Below are positions 28,798 to 39,731 of a stretch of 64,000 nucleotides of DNA, piece by piece (positions within the stretch are counted from its first letter, which is position 1; the number at the start of each line of letters is the position of its first letter). The DNA is from Candidatus Zhuqueibacterota bacterium (lineage in GTDB: Bacteria > Zhuqueibacterota > Zhuqueibacteria > Thermofontimicrobiales > Sulfurfontimicrobiaceae). The stretch is from assembly GCA_016927835.1 (NCBI GenBank), contig JAFGMA010000033.1, positions 1 to 64,000 of the forward strand, written 5' to 3'. The notes under the pieces are model-generated. The model was given only the letters and a program-made list of their open reading frames with translations. It was not told the DNA's origin and did not search any database. The position numbers and the translations under genes were made by a program.

Positions 28798-30888
28798 TTA
28801 ATTCCTGCGCTGTTGAATTCGTTTTTCGACGATTTCATCTGCCAGCGCATCTTGAACTTCGGAATAATGATCGAACTGCATATTGATGCTGGCGCGACCT
28901 GACGTAATATTTCTGAGCTCGGTTGTGTAGCCGAACATATCAGCCAGCGGCACATGCGCTTTGATAATCCGCGTTCCATTACGGGCATCGATATCCCGGA
29001 TTTTAGCGCGCTTGGTGTACAAGCTGCTGGTAACGGGACCCACAAATTCTTCCGGTGAAATGATTTCAGCAGACATAAACGGTTCGAGCAATGCCGGACC
29101 TGCTTTTTTGAAGCCATTTCGGAAACACATTGCGCCGGCAGCTCTGAAAGCCATTTCGGAAGAATCCACCGGATGGAATGAGCCATCAACCAGCGTACAG
29201 CGCACATTGACAACGGGATATTTTGCGTAAGGACCCTCTTTTATGGCATCCTCGATGCCCTTTTTGATTGCCGGGATGAATTCTTTTGGAATAGCACCAC
29301 CTGTAATCTTATTGACGAACTCGAATCCCTTGTCCTTTTCCAATGGTTCGATGATGAGTGATAGTTGTGCGTACTGACCCTTGCCGCCCGTCTGTTTGAC
29401 ATATTTCAAGCTTTCTTCTACCTGCCTGGTAATGGTTTCGCGATAGGAGACTTCGGGTTTTCCGGTTTCGGTCATCACTTTAAATTCGCGTTTCACACGA
29501 TCGAGCAAAATATCGAGATGGAGCTCTCCCATTCCCGAAATAACAGTTTCGCCGGTTTCCTCATCGATTCGGGTGAGAAAGGTGGGATCTTCGTCGCCGA
29601 GTTTTGCCAGTGCTATCGCAAGCTTCTCACGGTCCTGGCGGCTCAATGGCTTGACAGCCATCGACACGACTGGTTCCGGGAAATCAATTGCTTCGAGTTG
29701 AATCTGGTGATTCTCATCGCAAAGCGTATCTCCTGTGCCAGTTTCACTCAAACCAACCGCCACACCAATGTCCCCGCAATAAATCCCATCACGCTCTTCC
29801 TGCTTATTGGCATGCATTTGCAGCAGGCGACCGATGCGTTGCTTTTTGCCCTGTGCAGAATTGAAAACCTGGGAACCGGCAAGAACCACTCCCGAATAGA
29901 CCCTGAAATAGACCATTTTTCCTAAATGCTTATCGGTCATAACTTTAAATGCGAGCGCCGCGAACGGTGCATCATCAGAAGGATGGCGAATCAAATCGGC
30001 GTTGCTCTCTTTATGTGTTCCGATCACCGGGGGTCGTTCGGTCGGCGAAGGTAAAAACTTTACGATTGCATCCAGGAGCTTGCGTATGCCTTTGTTTCTA
30101 TAGGCGCTGCCACAGAGTACTGGCACAATTTCCCGCTTGATTATAATCCGGCGTAATACGCGCAGTATATCCTTTTTACTCGGCTCTTCACCCGCTACCA
30201 CTAGATCGAAAAGGGATTCATCATATTCTGCCAGTTTTTCGATGAGTTGTTGACGATAACGTTTGGCTAGGTCTTGCATCTCAGCCGGAATTTCCGTTTC
30301 AGTATAATCGATCGTATTGCCGCTATTTTGAAAGTAAATCGCTTTCATATCGATTAAATCAACCAGTCCGGTGAACTCATCTTCTGCGCCGATAGGAAGC
30401 ACCAACGGAACCGCTTCAGCGTTGAATACGGTTTCGATTTCATCTACGACTTTATAAAAATCAGCACCGGTGCGATCCATTTTATTCACAAAAGCGATTT
30501 TAGGGATTTGATATTTTTCTGATTGGCGCCACACAACCTCAGACTGGGGCTGCACGCCGCCCACAGCACAAAAAAGCGCGATTGCACCATCAAGGATGCG
30601 CAGACTTCGCTCTACTTCGGCTGTAAAATCAACATGACCGGGTGTATCGATAATATTAATGCGATGATTATCCCACATTGTAGTCGTGGCAGCCGAGGTG
30701 ATGGTGATGCCGCGTTCCTTTTCCTGCTCCATCCAATCCATTGTGGCTTCGCCGTCATGTACTTCGCCAATTTTGTAATTTTTTCCGGTGAAGAATAATA
30801 TGCGCTCGGTTGCTGTGGTTTTTCCGGCATCAATATGCGCCATAATTCCAATATTTCGCACCCGCTCAAGCGGGACCTGTCTAGCCAA
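28798..30888 (-). CDS. fusA: Elongation factor G (divergent, EF-G2-type paralogue likely)
   Basis: 696 aa; [75 protein letters not shown]. Confidence 0.94.
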   Translation of the reverse strand: MARQVPLERVRNIGIMAHIDAGKTTATERILFFTGKNYKIGEVHDGEATMDWMEQEKERGITITSAATTTMWDNHRINIIDTPGHVDFTAEVERSLRILDGAIALFCAVGGVQPQSEVVWRQSEKYQIPKIAFVNKMDRTGADFYKVVDEIETVFNAEAVPLVLPIGAEDEFTGLVDLIDMKAIYFQNSGNTIDYTETEIPAEMQDLAKRYRQQLIEKLAEYDESLFDLVVAGEEPSKKDILRVLRRIIIKREIVPVLCGSAYRNKGIRKLLDAIVKFLPSPTERPPVIGTHKESNADLIRHPSDDAPFAALAFKVMTDKHLGKMVYFRVYSGVVLAGSQVFNSAQGKKQRIGRLLQMHANKQEERDGIYCGDIGVAVGLSETGTGDTLCDENHQIQLEAIDFPEPVVSMAVKPLSRQDREKLAIALAKLGDEDPTFLTRIDEETGETVISGMGELHLDILLDRVKREFKVMTETGKPEVSYRETITRQVEESLKYVKQTGGKGQYAQLSLIIEPLEKDKGFEFVNKITGGAIPKEFIPAIKKGIEDAIKEGPYAKYPVVNVRCTLVDGSFHPVDSSEMAFRAAGAMCFRNGFKKAGPALLEPFMSAEIISPEEFVGPVTSSLYTKRAKIRDIDARNGTRIIKAHVPLADMFGYTTELRNITSGRASINMQFDHYSEVQDALADEIVEKRIQQRRN

Positions 30889-31125
30889 CGGATGACTCCT
30901 TTCGTTATCCTGGATCGAGCGTTTCGGTATTCAACATTCCGGCTTATTCGTCGGCAATCGACGAATTTCACATGTAGCATTTTTTCCGATTTAAAAGCAA
31001 CAAATCTCATTCGATGGAAAAAATCGATTTTGCCCTGTCCTGTGCATCTGGCACGGATGTTTGCAAAATGCGACAACCTTCAGACCGGGAATCCTGAATC
31101 GGGATTCGCTCGTTTCAGCTTAAAA

Positions 31126-31153
31126 TAAAAAAAACGCGTCGGGCGCGTTTTAA
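31126..31153 (-). terminator. Rho-independent terminator-like hairpin (minus strand)
   Basis: minus strand aaaacgcgcccgacgcgttttttttatt: AACGCG-CCCGA-CGCGTT followed by a T-tract. Confidence 0.6.
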
Positions 31154-31390
31154 GGGATGGGCAAAATTCAGTCGATTTTTTGCTATGTATTCGGTTTTAT
31201 GAATTTCGATAGGCGCCCTTTCATTTTATGAATAAGGCTAATTAATTTAAATTCAATCCCTTAAAACACTTCGCGCAGTGCTCGAAAATTTTCGACAAAT
31301 ATACATCAATAATTATTAAAAGTCAAGTCTTTTTAATTTTTTTTGTAAAACCAGAGTCCTGGCACGTCAAATGACATCAATCCCCCAACC

Positions 31391-31981
31391 TTACTCCTGG
31401 CGATCACGCAGTGCAACGAAAATTGCATGCAAAATAATCCCAAAGGCATCTTCAACAAGCTGCATATTATCCGATGGAACGACGTAGCCGTGATCGACGA
31501 GTTTTGCCATTTTCCCGCCGCCAAAACCGCAGAGCCCGATTGTGGTAATTTTATGCGCGCTTGCATACTCGATAGCCCGGATCACGTTGAGCGAATTGCC
31601 GCTGCCCGACATCGCAAATGCGATGTCACCCGGCAGAGCATGCAATTCAAGTTGACGCCAGAAGATATTTTCATAGCCGGTATCATTTGCCCAAGCGGTT
31701 ACTGAAGGCATGTTATCGTTGAGTGACAAAATGCGATAGGTTTCATTCCGTTCCAGTTTCATCATTTTACCCAGATCAGCGCAAAAATGAGATGCATGGG
31801 CAGAACACCCACCATTGCCGAAGACGAAAATCCGTTTGGCAGTTTGCATCGCCCTGATTAATTCTCGAGAGATATCATCGATACGCTTCACATCCAAATG
31901 GGATAATAACTCCTGCATGTTTTGGAAATAATACCCGATTAACTCCGCTCCCGCCATTTTTAAATTCCTTTCTGCCGACAC
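31391..31981 (-). CDS. gmhA: SIS domain protein, D-sedoheptulose-7-phosphate isomerase-like
   Basis: 196 aa; FVFGNGGCSAHASHFCADLGK, GDIAFAMSGSGNSLNVIRAIEYA. Confidence 0.8.
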   Translation of the reverse strand: MSAERNLKMAGAELIGYYFQNMQELLSHLDVKRIDDISRELIRAMQTAKRIFVFGNGGCSAHASHFCADLGKMMKLERNETYRILSLNDNMPSVTAWANDTGYENIFWRQLELHALPGDIAFAMSGSGNSLNVIRAIEYASAHKITTIGLCGFGGGKMAKLVDHGYVVPSDNMQLVEDAFGIILHAIFVALRDRQE

Positions 31982-32175
31982 AGGTTACCGGCTGCTTCGC
32001 CCAAAAAATATTTTGCATGAATTTTGCGACATTCAACTGATTATTTTTGTATGAGTTGTTGAAATTGTCGCCTTATCCTTCTAATTTTCTATATGTTAAT
32101 AACAGAATGCAATCATACGCTTGAAATATGGTGTATTGGAATTAACCATGAGCCGCCGCATGATAACAGATTGCA

Positions 32176-32202
32176 ATAAAAAAAGGAGCTTAACGCTCCT
32201 TT
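32176..32202 (-). terminator. Rho-independent terminator after tRNA-Ala
   Basis: minus strand aaaggagcgttaagctccttttttt. Confidence 0.85.
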
Positions 32203-32223
32203 GATTAAATCAGGAAAATTAAA

Positions 32224-32296
32224 TGGAGCCGATGGGGCTCGAACCCACGACCTTATGACTGCCAGTCATACGCTCTCCCAGCTGAGCTACGGCCCC
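32224..32296 (-). tRNA. tRNA-Ala (anticodon GGC)
   Basis: 73-nt cloverleaf: GGGGCCG TA GCTC AGCTGGGA GAGC G TATGA CTGGCAG TCATA AGGTC GTGGG TTCGAGC CCCAT CGGCTCC A. Confidence 0.97.
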
Positions 32297-32519
32297 GGAA
32301 AAGATGGATAAAGGTAATAAAACTTTGCCTAAAAGTCAAGCAAAATTTCGGCAGCGCTGCAAAACCTCAGCTACCGGTGGTTTCCATGATTTAACGCGTT
32401 ACTCAGCTTCCGAACCAGACGTCCGGGACACAGCAAATAAGGATTTAATGTCAGGAAAAACAAGAACAGTACTCGTCAATATCTTCCAGCAAACAGTGTT
32501 GGTGTCAGGAGACAAAAAA

Positions 32520-33827
32520 ATGAATAAATATCTCGTTATTTTATTATCAGCAATCGTCATCATCGTTGGCTGTACATCATCGAAGAAATCAGTCCAACCT
32601 GCAACTGAAGCATTAGTAGATGACGTTGAGTTTCAACAACTTACGGAACAGGCGAGACAGGACTCGATGAATTTTGAATTACACACCAAAGTTGCGAAAA
32701 TGCATTCAAATCGCGGATTGGATGATGAGGCGATTAGTTGGTATGATAAGGCACTCCAGCGAAATTCGGATTACATCCCGGCGCTTATTGGAAAGGGTGA
32801 AATTTTTATTCAACAGGGAAAACAGCGCGATGGATACGGACAGTATTTGCGTGCACTGATGCTAGACAAAAGCGGCAAATACGCGGAATCGATTGCCAAC
32901 GCCATTGGACAGCCGTATCAAATTTCTCAAATTACCCATGGAAATCATGATAATGCTGCTCCATGCTTTTCACCCAAAGGCAAATCGCTCCTGTTTCAAT
33001 CGAACCGGGATGGAAATATGGAAATTTATTCGCTGGAACTCGAAACCAACTATGAAAAACGCCTGACCGATCATCCCGCTAAAGATGAATTTCCGGTAGT
33101 CTCACCAAACGGGAAGGTCATTGCGTTCATATCCACCCGCGACGATTCAGGTGCTTCAGCGAATAGTGAATCAAGGGAGATTTACTTCATGGATTTGGAT
33201 GGAAATCATGTAGCGCGCTTTACAACCAATGATGCGGATGACTGGTACCCATCTTTCGATTCGGAAGGCAATAAATTGCTCTATGTCTCCACGAGCGGCG
33301 ATATTCGGGATATTGCATACCATAAGCAATGGAGTGATATTTACCTCCACGACATAAAGAAAAATGAAATAGAGCGCTTGACCGAAGGAAAATTCCAGAC
33401 AGGGACACCGTGTCTATCGGATGACGGCAAATGGCTCCTGTACAATATGAATCCTGATGATAATTTCGATATATACAAAATGGATTTGGAAACGCGCAAT
33501 ACGATTCAGCTTACCAGCGGATCGGGCAATAATGCGGCGCCGGAATTTTCACCCAATAGTAAACAAATCACCTTTTTCTCAGATCGGAACGGGAACTGCG
33601 ATATTTTCCTGATGAATAGTGATGGCAGCAATGTCCAACAATTGACCTGCGATGCAATGGATGAAGCATACCCTAGATTTTCGCCCGACGGGAAAAAAAT
33701 TGTGTACCACGCCCGGAAAGGTGAAAAGATGCAGATTTTCTGGATTGATCTTGAAAAACCAATTGAGAGAGATAATCTGGTTAAAATTATCGAATCGCGG
33801 ATGACTGAGTTGGCTGTGATGAAATAA
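32520..33827 (+). CDS. Lipoprotein with TPR-like N-terminus and TolB/PD40 beta-propeller
   Basis: ORF 32304..33827; start 32520 MNKYLVILLSAIVIIVGC (lipobox); repeated SPxGKxxxFxSxRDGNxEIY/NCDIFLMNSDGSNVQQLT blades. Confidence 0.85.
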   Translation: MNKYLVILLSAIVIIVGCTSSKKSVQPATEALVDDVEFQQLTEQARQDSMNFELHTKVAKMHSNRGLDDEAISWYDKALQRNSDYIPALIGKGEIFIQQGKQRDGYGQYLRALMLDKSGKYAESIANAIGQPYQISQITHGNHDNAAPCFSPKGKSLLFQSNRDGNMEIYSLELETNYEKRLTDHPAKDEFPVVSPNGKVIAFISTRDDSGASANSESREIYFMDLDGNHVARFTTNDADDWYPSFDSEGNKLLYVSTSGDIRDIAYHKQWSDIYLHDIKKNEIERLTEGKFQTGTPCLSDDGKWLLYNMNPDDNFDIYKMDLETRNTIQLTSGSGNNAAPEFSPNSKQITFFSDRNGNCDIFLMNSDGSNVQQLTCDAMDEAYPRFSPDGKKIVYHARKGEKMQIFWIDLEKPIERDNLVKIIESRMTELAVMK

Positions 33828-33951
33828 TACTCCGCAAGATACACCGAACCGGTTTTCAACTGCTGAATCCTGAGGAGTCAGCAGGAAGGATGCTTTCGCA
33901 AAATATAGAACTGACTACAAATCGGTTCTGCGGATTTAAAAACTTGAACCT

Positions 33952-35301
33952 TTATTCGTTCGAAAGAAACGCTTTTTGCCGGAGCAATGTGCTGCGCAAA
34001 TCCCCGGGATTCAACTCCACAGGAAAAATCCCCTTCTGCTTGCTCAACGCTGCTGCCGTACCTGCCGCCTGACCAATCGCCGCTACAATGGGCATGATCC
34101 GAATCGCCGAATGCGCTTCATGCGTGGATGATATGCACCGGCTACCGATCAGCAAATTCGATATTTTTTGAGGAATCAAACTGCGATAGGGAATTTGGTA
34201 CCATTCGCCTGGCTGCAGGTGCTTAATCACTGTACCAGTGCCGCCCGGATTATGGATATCGATCCCATAGCTGCCGCAGCCGATGGCATCATCGAATTTT
34301 CTGGCGCTTAACAAATCATCCGCTGTCAATGCATAATGCCCTGAAATGCGCCGGGATTCCCGAATGCCGATTTGCGGAGCGATTTTCATCAAATACGCAT
34401 TTTCAAATCCGGGTACACTCGATTTGAGAAAGCGAACCATTTCTTTGATCTGCTGCCGACCAATGAGCTCAGCTTCCGTCAAACTTTGCGCTGACAGGGC
34501 GCTTTTGCCGATGATTCTGGTGGTATTGAAATGAATGACCGCCGGATTCACAGATGAAAAAAACAGAACATTCTCCCTGGGATTTTTCACCTCACCGGCT
34601 TCTTTTGCTTTATCGTAAAGCGTATTCACATCTTTTCGAGATGGCACACGTTCGGTATCCACGTTTGCCATGCGAAAACAGGTGGTCATTGGTTGGCAGG
34701 CACCATCTTCCGTACGCCCGATTTCGAAAGGCGCTCCGGCTAAAGCTGCGATATCGCCGTCTCCGGTGGAATCTATGAATAAGTCGGCAGCAATCGCTTC
34801 GCGCCCGCCTTTATGGTGCACCTCCACCGCTTCAATGACTGAATCCTTCATTCGAACGCCGGTCGCGAATGCGTGCAGCAATAAATCCACCCCGTTTTGG
34901 AGACACCATTCATCAAGCAGCCATTTCATGGCTTCGGCTTCGAAATGCTGCCGGTCCCTGAGGAGGGCGCCATTTTCAGCGAGCATATTCAACAATTCTT
35001 CAAACAATCCCTTTATGATAACCTTTTCTCCGGCGCGAAAACTCATGTACGGATTGACCAGACCGGTGGTTGCCATCCCACCCAGGAATCCATAGCGTTC
35101 AACGAGCAAAACGCGGGCGCCATTTCGTGCCGCAGCGATAGCCGCCGGAACGCCGCCCGGTCCACCCCCGACGACGATTAAATCATAATAATGCGATTGA
35201 CTTTTACGACTTGCGGATCGTGTTGATCCGGGAGTGTTTGCGAGTCCCATAGCAATAGCTCCTGTAATACATTTTTGGATGAATGTTCTGCGGGTTTCCA
35301 T
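33952..35301 (-). CDS. FAD-dependent oxidoreductase with Tat-like signal
   Basis: 449 aa; RRTFIQK signal; DLIVVGGGPGGVPAAIAAARNGARVLLVERYGFLGGMATTGLV; FIDSTGDGDIAALAGAPFE. Confidence 0.9.
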   Translation of the reverse strand: METRRTFIQKCITGAIAMGLANTPGSTRSASRKSQSHYYDLIVVGGGPGGVPAAIAAARNGARVLLVERYGFLGGMATTGLVNPYMSFRAGEKVIIKGLFEELLNMLAENGALLRDRQHFEAEAMKWLLDEWCLQNGVDLLLHAFATGVRMKDSVIEAVEVHHKGGREAIAADLFIDSTGDGDIAALAGAPFEIGRTEDGACQPMTTCFRMANVDTERVPSRKDVNTLYDKAKEAGEVKNPRENVLFFSSVNPAVIHFNTTRIIGKSALSAQSLTEAELIGRQQIKEMVRFLKSSVPGFENAYLMKIAPQIGIRESRRISGHYALTADDLLSARKFDDAIGCGSYGIDIHNPGGTGTVIKHLQPGEWYQIPYRSLIPQKISNLLIGSRCISSTHEAHSAIRIMPIVAAIGQAAGTAAALSKQKGIFPVELNPGDLRSTLLRQKAFLSNE

Positions 35302-35335
35302 TTCAGTCTCCTTCTTGGGGCAAAGCTGCCTCCCA

Positions 35336-35441
35336 TTAGGAGGTGGGATAAAATAACCTGGACATTTTGCCTAAAAATAATTTTTATAAATCGCCGCTTA
35401 AGGAATTTAAACGGGTAACATATTTTATCCCATTCTCTTAA
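35336..35441. repeat. 106-bp TIR element, copy B
   Basis: ttaggaggtgggataaaataacctggacattttgcc...gggtaacatattttatcccattctcttaa. Confidence 0.9.
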
Positions 35442-35444
35442 CGA

Positions 35445-37064
35445 CTAAATCAAATCCTTTAACCATTCCTTTACGACTTCTACCGATGGTACGCGTCCGA
35501 CCACCTTGACTTGCTGGCGCTCAACGATCACCGCCGGCGTTGTAGTAATGCCGTAGCGATAAATTTCGCTTTCGTCGCTCACATGGATTAACTCCACCGT
35601 ACTTCCCAGCTCTTTGATGGCTTTTTCAACATTATCCAGAGTCTGCTGGCAATTGTTGCAGCCGGCGCCGAGTACGATGATTTTATTTCGCCGGGTGCGG
35701 AGATATTGCCGGAATTTTTCATTGATACGTTCCTGGATCGCGGCTATCAATTCATCGCGCGACGGGATGATGCTGACAAATTTGATTTGCCCGTCGATGC
35801 AGATAGTGGGTACATTTTTGACCATCATCGCCATCATGAATTCGACCGCATCTTTCTCTTTGATTTTATGTTCGCGCCATTCAACCAGTTGATCGAAATG
35901 CGGAACGACGGCTTTCACCGATTCGACCATGTACTGGCATGGCGCGCAGGCTTCCGAATCCAGGGTAATGATATCCACAATCACCTTCTCGGTATGCCCA
36001 TAATCCGCCAGATTCAAGTCAACCTGGACTTCTCGTTTTTGCTCCAATAATTTGACGGCAACTTCTTGCTGATACGGATCTTGTACCAATTTCGTGATTG
36101 CTTCAAGATTTTTAGGTGGGACGGCATACGGCAAATCGCAGCCCGGGGCGAGAATAAAACCTGTATCGCCGCCTGCGCGAATGCACTCGATAGCGTTCCG
36201 CAGAGACGCTTCTTCATCGCCCATAAGCAGGACTACCGTCAATTGCAAATTCCCGCCGAAGGATATGCCAAATTTTTGGCAGACATCCTTCACATATTTC
36301 AGTGAAATATTTTCATCAATGCACACATTGTCCGGACCGGTTTCGCACATGGCTTCCACGTTCCGCTGGGCATGCCCGCAAACGAAAAATGATGAAAATT
36401 TATTCTGCTGCCGAATTTCATCGAAAACATATTTCGCATACGAACTGACAAATTCACGAAATGCTTCCGGCGAAATCTGGCTGGTCATCGGATCGACAAG
36501 GGCAATAATATCGCACCCGACATCAATGTACATCGCAGCCATTTTCGCGGCAATCCCCTGGGTGAATGTCATCAGTTCTTTCACTTTTTCGGGCTGATCA
36601 AACATATCCATGAAAATATTTGTGCCTGCCAGATGCAAAGCCAGTGTGAAAGGTCCGGTAACCAATCCATAGATCGCTACATCATCCGTTCGCTGCTTGA
36701 GCTTTCTCACCGCTTCCAGCACCACCGGTATGCGTCCCGAATGCTCATCGAATTCAGGCAATTCCGCCAGCGATTTTTTCTCCAAAATATGTGTAACAAC
36801 TGCCGGCGGATTATCCTGCGCCCAGTTCAGGTCACATCCCAATGCCTCGGCTTCGATTTGCAAATCAAAAGCAATCGGAATACCATCGGGTTGATAGCGC
36901 CTGATCGCTTCGAGTGTGCCATTGACAATATGATCGGAAGATTTCAGGTATTCATCCGCTGGTACATCAATGAGCGCACCGCCATGACACCCGACAAAGG
37001 GCACCCACGGAACACGCTCTGTTTTTTTATTTTTTAATGCATCGAATAGAATTTGCCTGCCCAT
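35445..37064 (-). CDS. Uroporphyrinogen decarboxylase-family (MtaA-like methyltransferase) domain fused to two thioredoxin-like domains
   Basis: 539 aa; URO-D-like N-term (FDALKNKKTERVPWVPFVG...LVTGPFTLALHLAG...GGDTGFILAPGCDLPYAVPPKNLEAI) followed by EACAPCQYM and GAGCNNCQQTLDNVEKAI CxxC domains. Confidence 0.9.
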   Translation of the reverse strand: MGRQILFDALKNKKTERVPWVPFVGCHGGALIDVPADEYLKSSDHIVNGTLEAIRRYQPDGIPIAFDLQIEAEALGCDLNWAQDNPPAVVTHILEKKSLAELPEFDEHSGRIPVVLEAVRKLKQRTDDVAIYGLVTGPFTLALHLAGTNIFMDMFDQPEKVKELMTFTQGIAAKMAAMYIDVGCDIIALVDPMTSQISPEAFREFVSSYAKYVFDEIRQQNKFSSFFVCGHAQRNVEAMCETGPDNVCIDENISLKYVKDVCQKFGISFGGNLQLTVVLLMGDEEASLRNAIECIRAGGDTGFILAPGCDLPYAVPPKNLEAITKLVQDPYQQEVAVKLLEQKREVQVDLNLADYGHTEKVIVDIITLDSEACAPCQYMVESVKAVVPHFDQLVEWREHKIKEKDAVEFMMAMMVKNVPTICIDGQIKFVSIIPSRDELIAAIQERINEKFRQYLRTRRNKIIVLGAGCNNCQQTLDNVEKAIKELGSTVELIHVSDESEIYRYGITTTPAVIVERQQVKVVGRVPSVEVVKEWLKDLI

Positions 37065-37508
37065 CTGTACGACTCCTGAAATTTATTTTTACGGAATTGC
37101 ATTACTATATTATGCCTGAATGAAACCTGGCATTTTCATACTGAGCGAAATCAGAGCGCATTTTAAAAACAGTAAGTTAAAGTTATTATCATTCGACTTC
37201 GCCCAGTGCAAAAAAATTTGGGCTTTTCGTTTAAGCACAATATAAATAATTTGATTAAGCTAATATCAACTGAAGGGGAATTAAAATGTTCCCGGCAGTG
37301 GTGTGATCCCGCTTGATTTTGCTTCCTGCGTTCATTTGTAGATGCTCCCTCATTTATTGGTTATTTTCATGGTTTAATGAGCCCCTCGGTTCTCATACCG
37401 GAGGTTACGAATCATTAAGCGAGGAATGATGTTTGCCAATACAAAGGTCTTGACTTTTACAAAGCGGTTTTGTATATTAATTTTGCCGCATTTAGACCGT
37501 GGCGATGC

Positions 37509-37581
37509 GCACCAGTAGCTCAATGGATAGAGCGTTGGCCTCCGGAGCCAGAGGTTGTGGGTTCGACCCCCACCTGGTGTA
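37509..37581 (+). tRNA. tRNA-Arg (anticodon CCG)
   Basis: 73-nt cloverleaf: GCACCAG TA GCTC AATGGATA GAGC G TTGGC CTCCGGA GCCAG AGGTT GTGGG TTCGACC CCCAC CTGGTGT A. Confidence 0.95.
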
Positions 37582-37596
37582 TCTTTTTGCAAAATA

Positions 37597-37629
37597 AAAG
37601 CCCTGGCAATTTTTTCAGGGCTTTTTTTA
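37597..37629 (+). terminator. Rho-independent terminator after tRNA-Arg
   Basis: aaagccctggcaattttttcagggcttttttt. Confidence 0.85.
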
Positions 37630-37752
37630 TGGGGTCAACTTTCAAACCATCTCAATTTTTCTAATTGAAATTCTGTAGTGCATTCAGATTGAAGTCATTA
37701 ATTTACAATTGGCTCACCCCAATAAAAACTCTTTTTTTAATCCAGGTGTGAA

Positions 37753-38436
37753 TTATTCGTGCTCCAAAGCTGCCCAGAGCTGCTTATCGAATGGTGCAGT
37801 TCGCGAGGGACAGTCTTTGCGGTGACAAACCTGGCAGGTTCGAAAATCCTTTTCGGTCGCGAATCGGATGCCGGAAACAGTTTTATTGGGTATCATTAAG
37901 CAGGAATCCGTCAAGCGCACCCCAATCGCCTGCTTCACGTTCCCCAGCAGCGCGAATAGCTCCCGCTGCTGCTCGATATGCCACACCGTTGCATCGCCCG
38001 AACCGGGACTCATCGTTGCGGTTTTGCCAAGACGAAATTTTTGATCGATATGCTTAGCCAGAAACTTGCTCGCGGAGCCTAACAAAGACGCTTTGATTGT
38101 ATCCTTCCAGTATTCCTGCAAGAAATCATCTTCCACCGGAATTTTTTCGTCGATTTCATGTCCACAGGTTGCGATAAACGGGAATACGCGCTCAACCGAC
38201 TCCAGATTTTTCCGGAGCATCCGGCTGGTGAATGTAAAGCCACCGATTTTGATTGTGTCAACTCCTTTCCCGTCAACAAAGCATTCGGCAAACGCGGCTT
38301 TGGGTCTGGCGATCTCCTGCGCCTTCCGTAGCATCTCTTGAAATTGTATCGCATCCTCTGTTCCGGGAGCGATTCTGAGTTGTTCCATCAACGTTTCGGA
38401 TTTAAGGTCAAAAGGTATATCAGCCAGCATATACAT
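37753..38436 (-). CDS. Vitamin B12-dependent methionine synthase activation domain-like protein
   Basis: 227 aa; FPFIATCGHEIDEKI, GSASKFLAKHIDQKF, MSPGSGDATVWHIEQQRELFALLGN, VRLTDSCLMIPNKTVSGIRF. Confidence 0.85.
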   Translation of the reverse strand: MYMLADIPFDLKSETLMEQLRIAPGTEDAIQFQEMLRKAQEIARPKAAFAECFVDGKGVDTIKIGGFTFTSRMLRKNLESVERVFPFIATCGHEIDEKIPVEDDFLQEYWKDTIKASLLGSASKFLAKHIDQKFRLGKTATMSPGSGDATVWHIEQQRELFALLGNVKQAIGVRLTDSCLMIPNKTVSGIRFATEKDFRTCQVCHRKDCPSRTAPFDKQLWAALEHE

Positions 38437-38555
38437 CGTTTCACCTGTTTTATGTTCTTTTTTATAATTAAGTTAGCTAATACTTCGATTGAAGTCGGAT
38501 TTAAATTAAAAACAATGTTTGCTTGAAAAAGCTGCGCCTGTGAATTTATTTAGAA

Positions 38556-39212
38556 TCAAGCCTGACGCGTGGGCATTGATCCGTCGGAATCATCCGCTGC
38601 TTTTTGATAAATAGACAGAATTATGGCGTTGAATAGCTTTCTGCCCGAACTCAGGCGCTTGAATTTTTCTGTGTTAATCAATCCACGCAAACCATCATTT
38701 TCGATGTAATTTTTGAAATTTTTGTAATGCTCTCCGCCGGCGATCCATTCTATGAGCCGAATCGCAGTTTTGCCCGGGTAAGCTGTTTCGCTATCAGAAA
38801 CATAATCAACCACTAGCATAATCCCTTTATTTTTCAATATTCTATAGGCTTCACACATCAGGTTTTCCTGAGTTTTCCGATCTTTCTCGTGTATCGCAAA
38901 ACTCAGGATAGCCACATCGAACATCTCATTTTCAAAACTCATTTTGGTTGCATCTTCGGCATAAAATTTAATCGGGTGATCCCCTTGCTGAGCAACATCC
39001 AGCATCGATTCAGAGATGTCGAGGCAATGTAAATTTTTGAATCCGTTTTTTGACAGCAATTTGAGTTGGTTTCCGGTGCCGCAGCAGATGTCGATGATTG
39101 CCATATCCTTGAATTCAGAAAGCTCATGCATAACTGCCTTTCGTATCGATTTGATAGCAAAATAAAGAATTGGATCATAGAGTTTGGCGTATATGCTATA
39201 TTCTTTTTTCAT
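38556..39212 (-). CDS. Class I SAM-dependent methyltransferase
   Basis: 218 aa; MAIIDICCGTGNQLKLLSKNGFKNLHCLDISESML. Confidence 0.9.
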   Translation of the reverse strand: MKKEYSIYAKLYDPILYFAIKSIRKAVMHELSEFKDMAIIDICCGTGNQLKLLSKNGFKNLHCLDISESMLDVAQQGDHPIKFYAEDATKMSFENEMFDVAILSFAIHEKDRKTQENLMCEAYRILKNKGIMLVVDYVSDSETAYPGKTAIRLIEWIAGGEHYKNFKNYIENDGLRGLINTEKFKRLSSGRKLFNAIILSIYQKAADDSDGSMPTRQA

Positions 39213-39581
39213 AAACTACCTATCCCATATTTAATGACATCTGCATTGAAAATAACTTGAAACCAATACGATTCATTTTTCATTCAGTTCCATTTATATG
39301 CCATGATTCACGGTGCTCTTCCTGCCAGGGCGCTGCTCATCAAGATGAATTTGTTTATTCGCCCCACGCAAGCAGGTCCAAACAAACCGGGCTGAGAGAT
39401 ACGTTCCCGGCTGATGATCGGGCAAAATAAATTTTGTGTGATCAAAATTGATAGGTATAACCATAAATAATTCTTACTATTATCAAAAATTTTTGACTTG
39501 ACTTTTAATTGCTCATATATTATCTTTAGATGAATAACGTGTAGTACCTAATTTGAAAGCAAGATTGACGCGTAGTGATAT

Positions 39582-39687
39582 CTTGGTGGTGAGATAAAAT
39601 AACCTGGACATTTTGCTTAAAAATAATTTTGATAAATAGCAACTTAAGATATTTAAATGGGTAACTTATTTTATCCCAATTCCTTAT
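39582..39687. repeat. 106-bp TIR element, copy C
   Basis: cttggtggtgagataaaataacctggacattttgcttaaaaataattttgataaatagcaacttaagatatttaaatgggtaacttattttatcccaattccttat. Confidence 0.9.
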
Positions 39688-39731
39688 GTTTTCGAAAAAA
39701 TGATGTTTGAATTGATTATTTGGAGTGTGCA

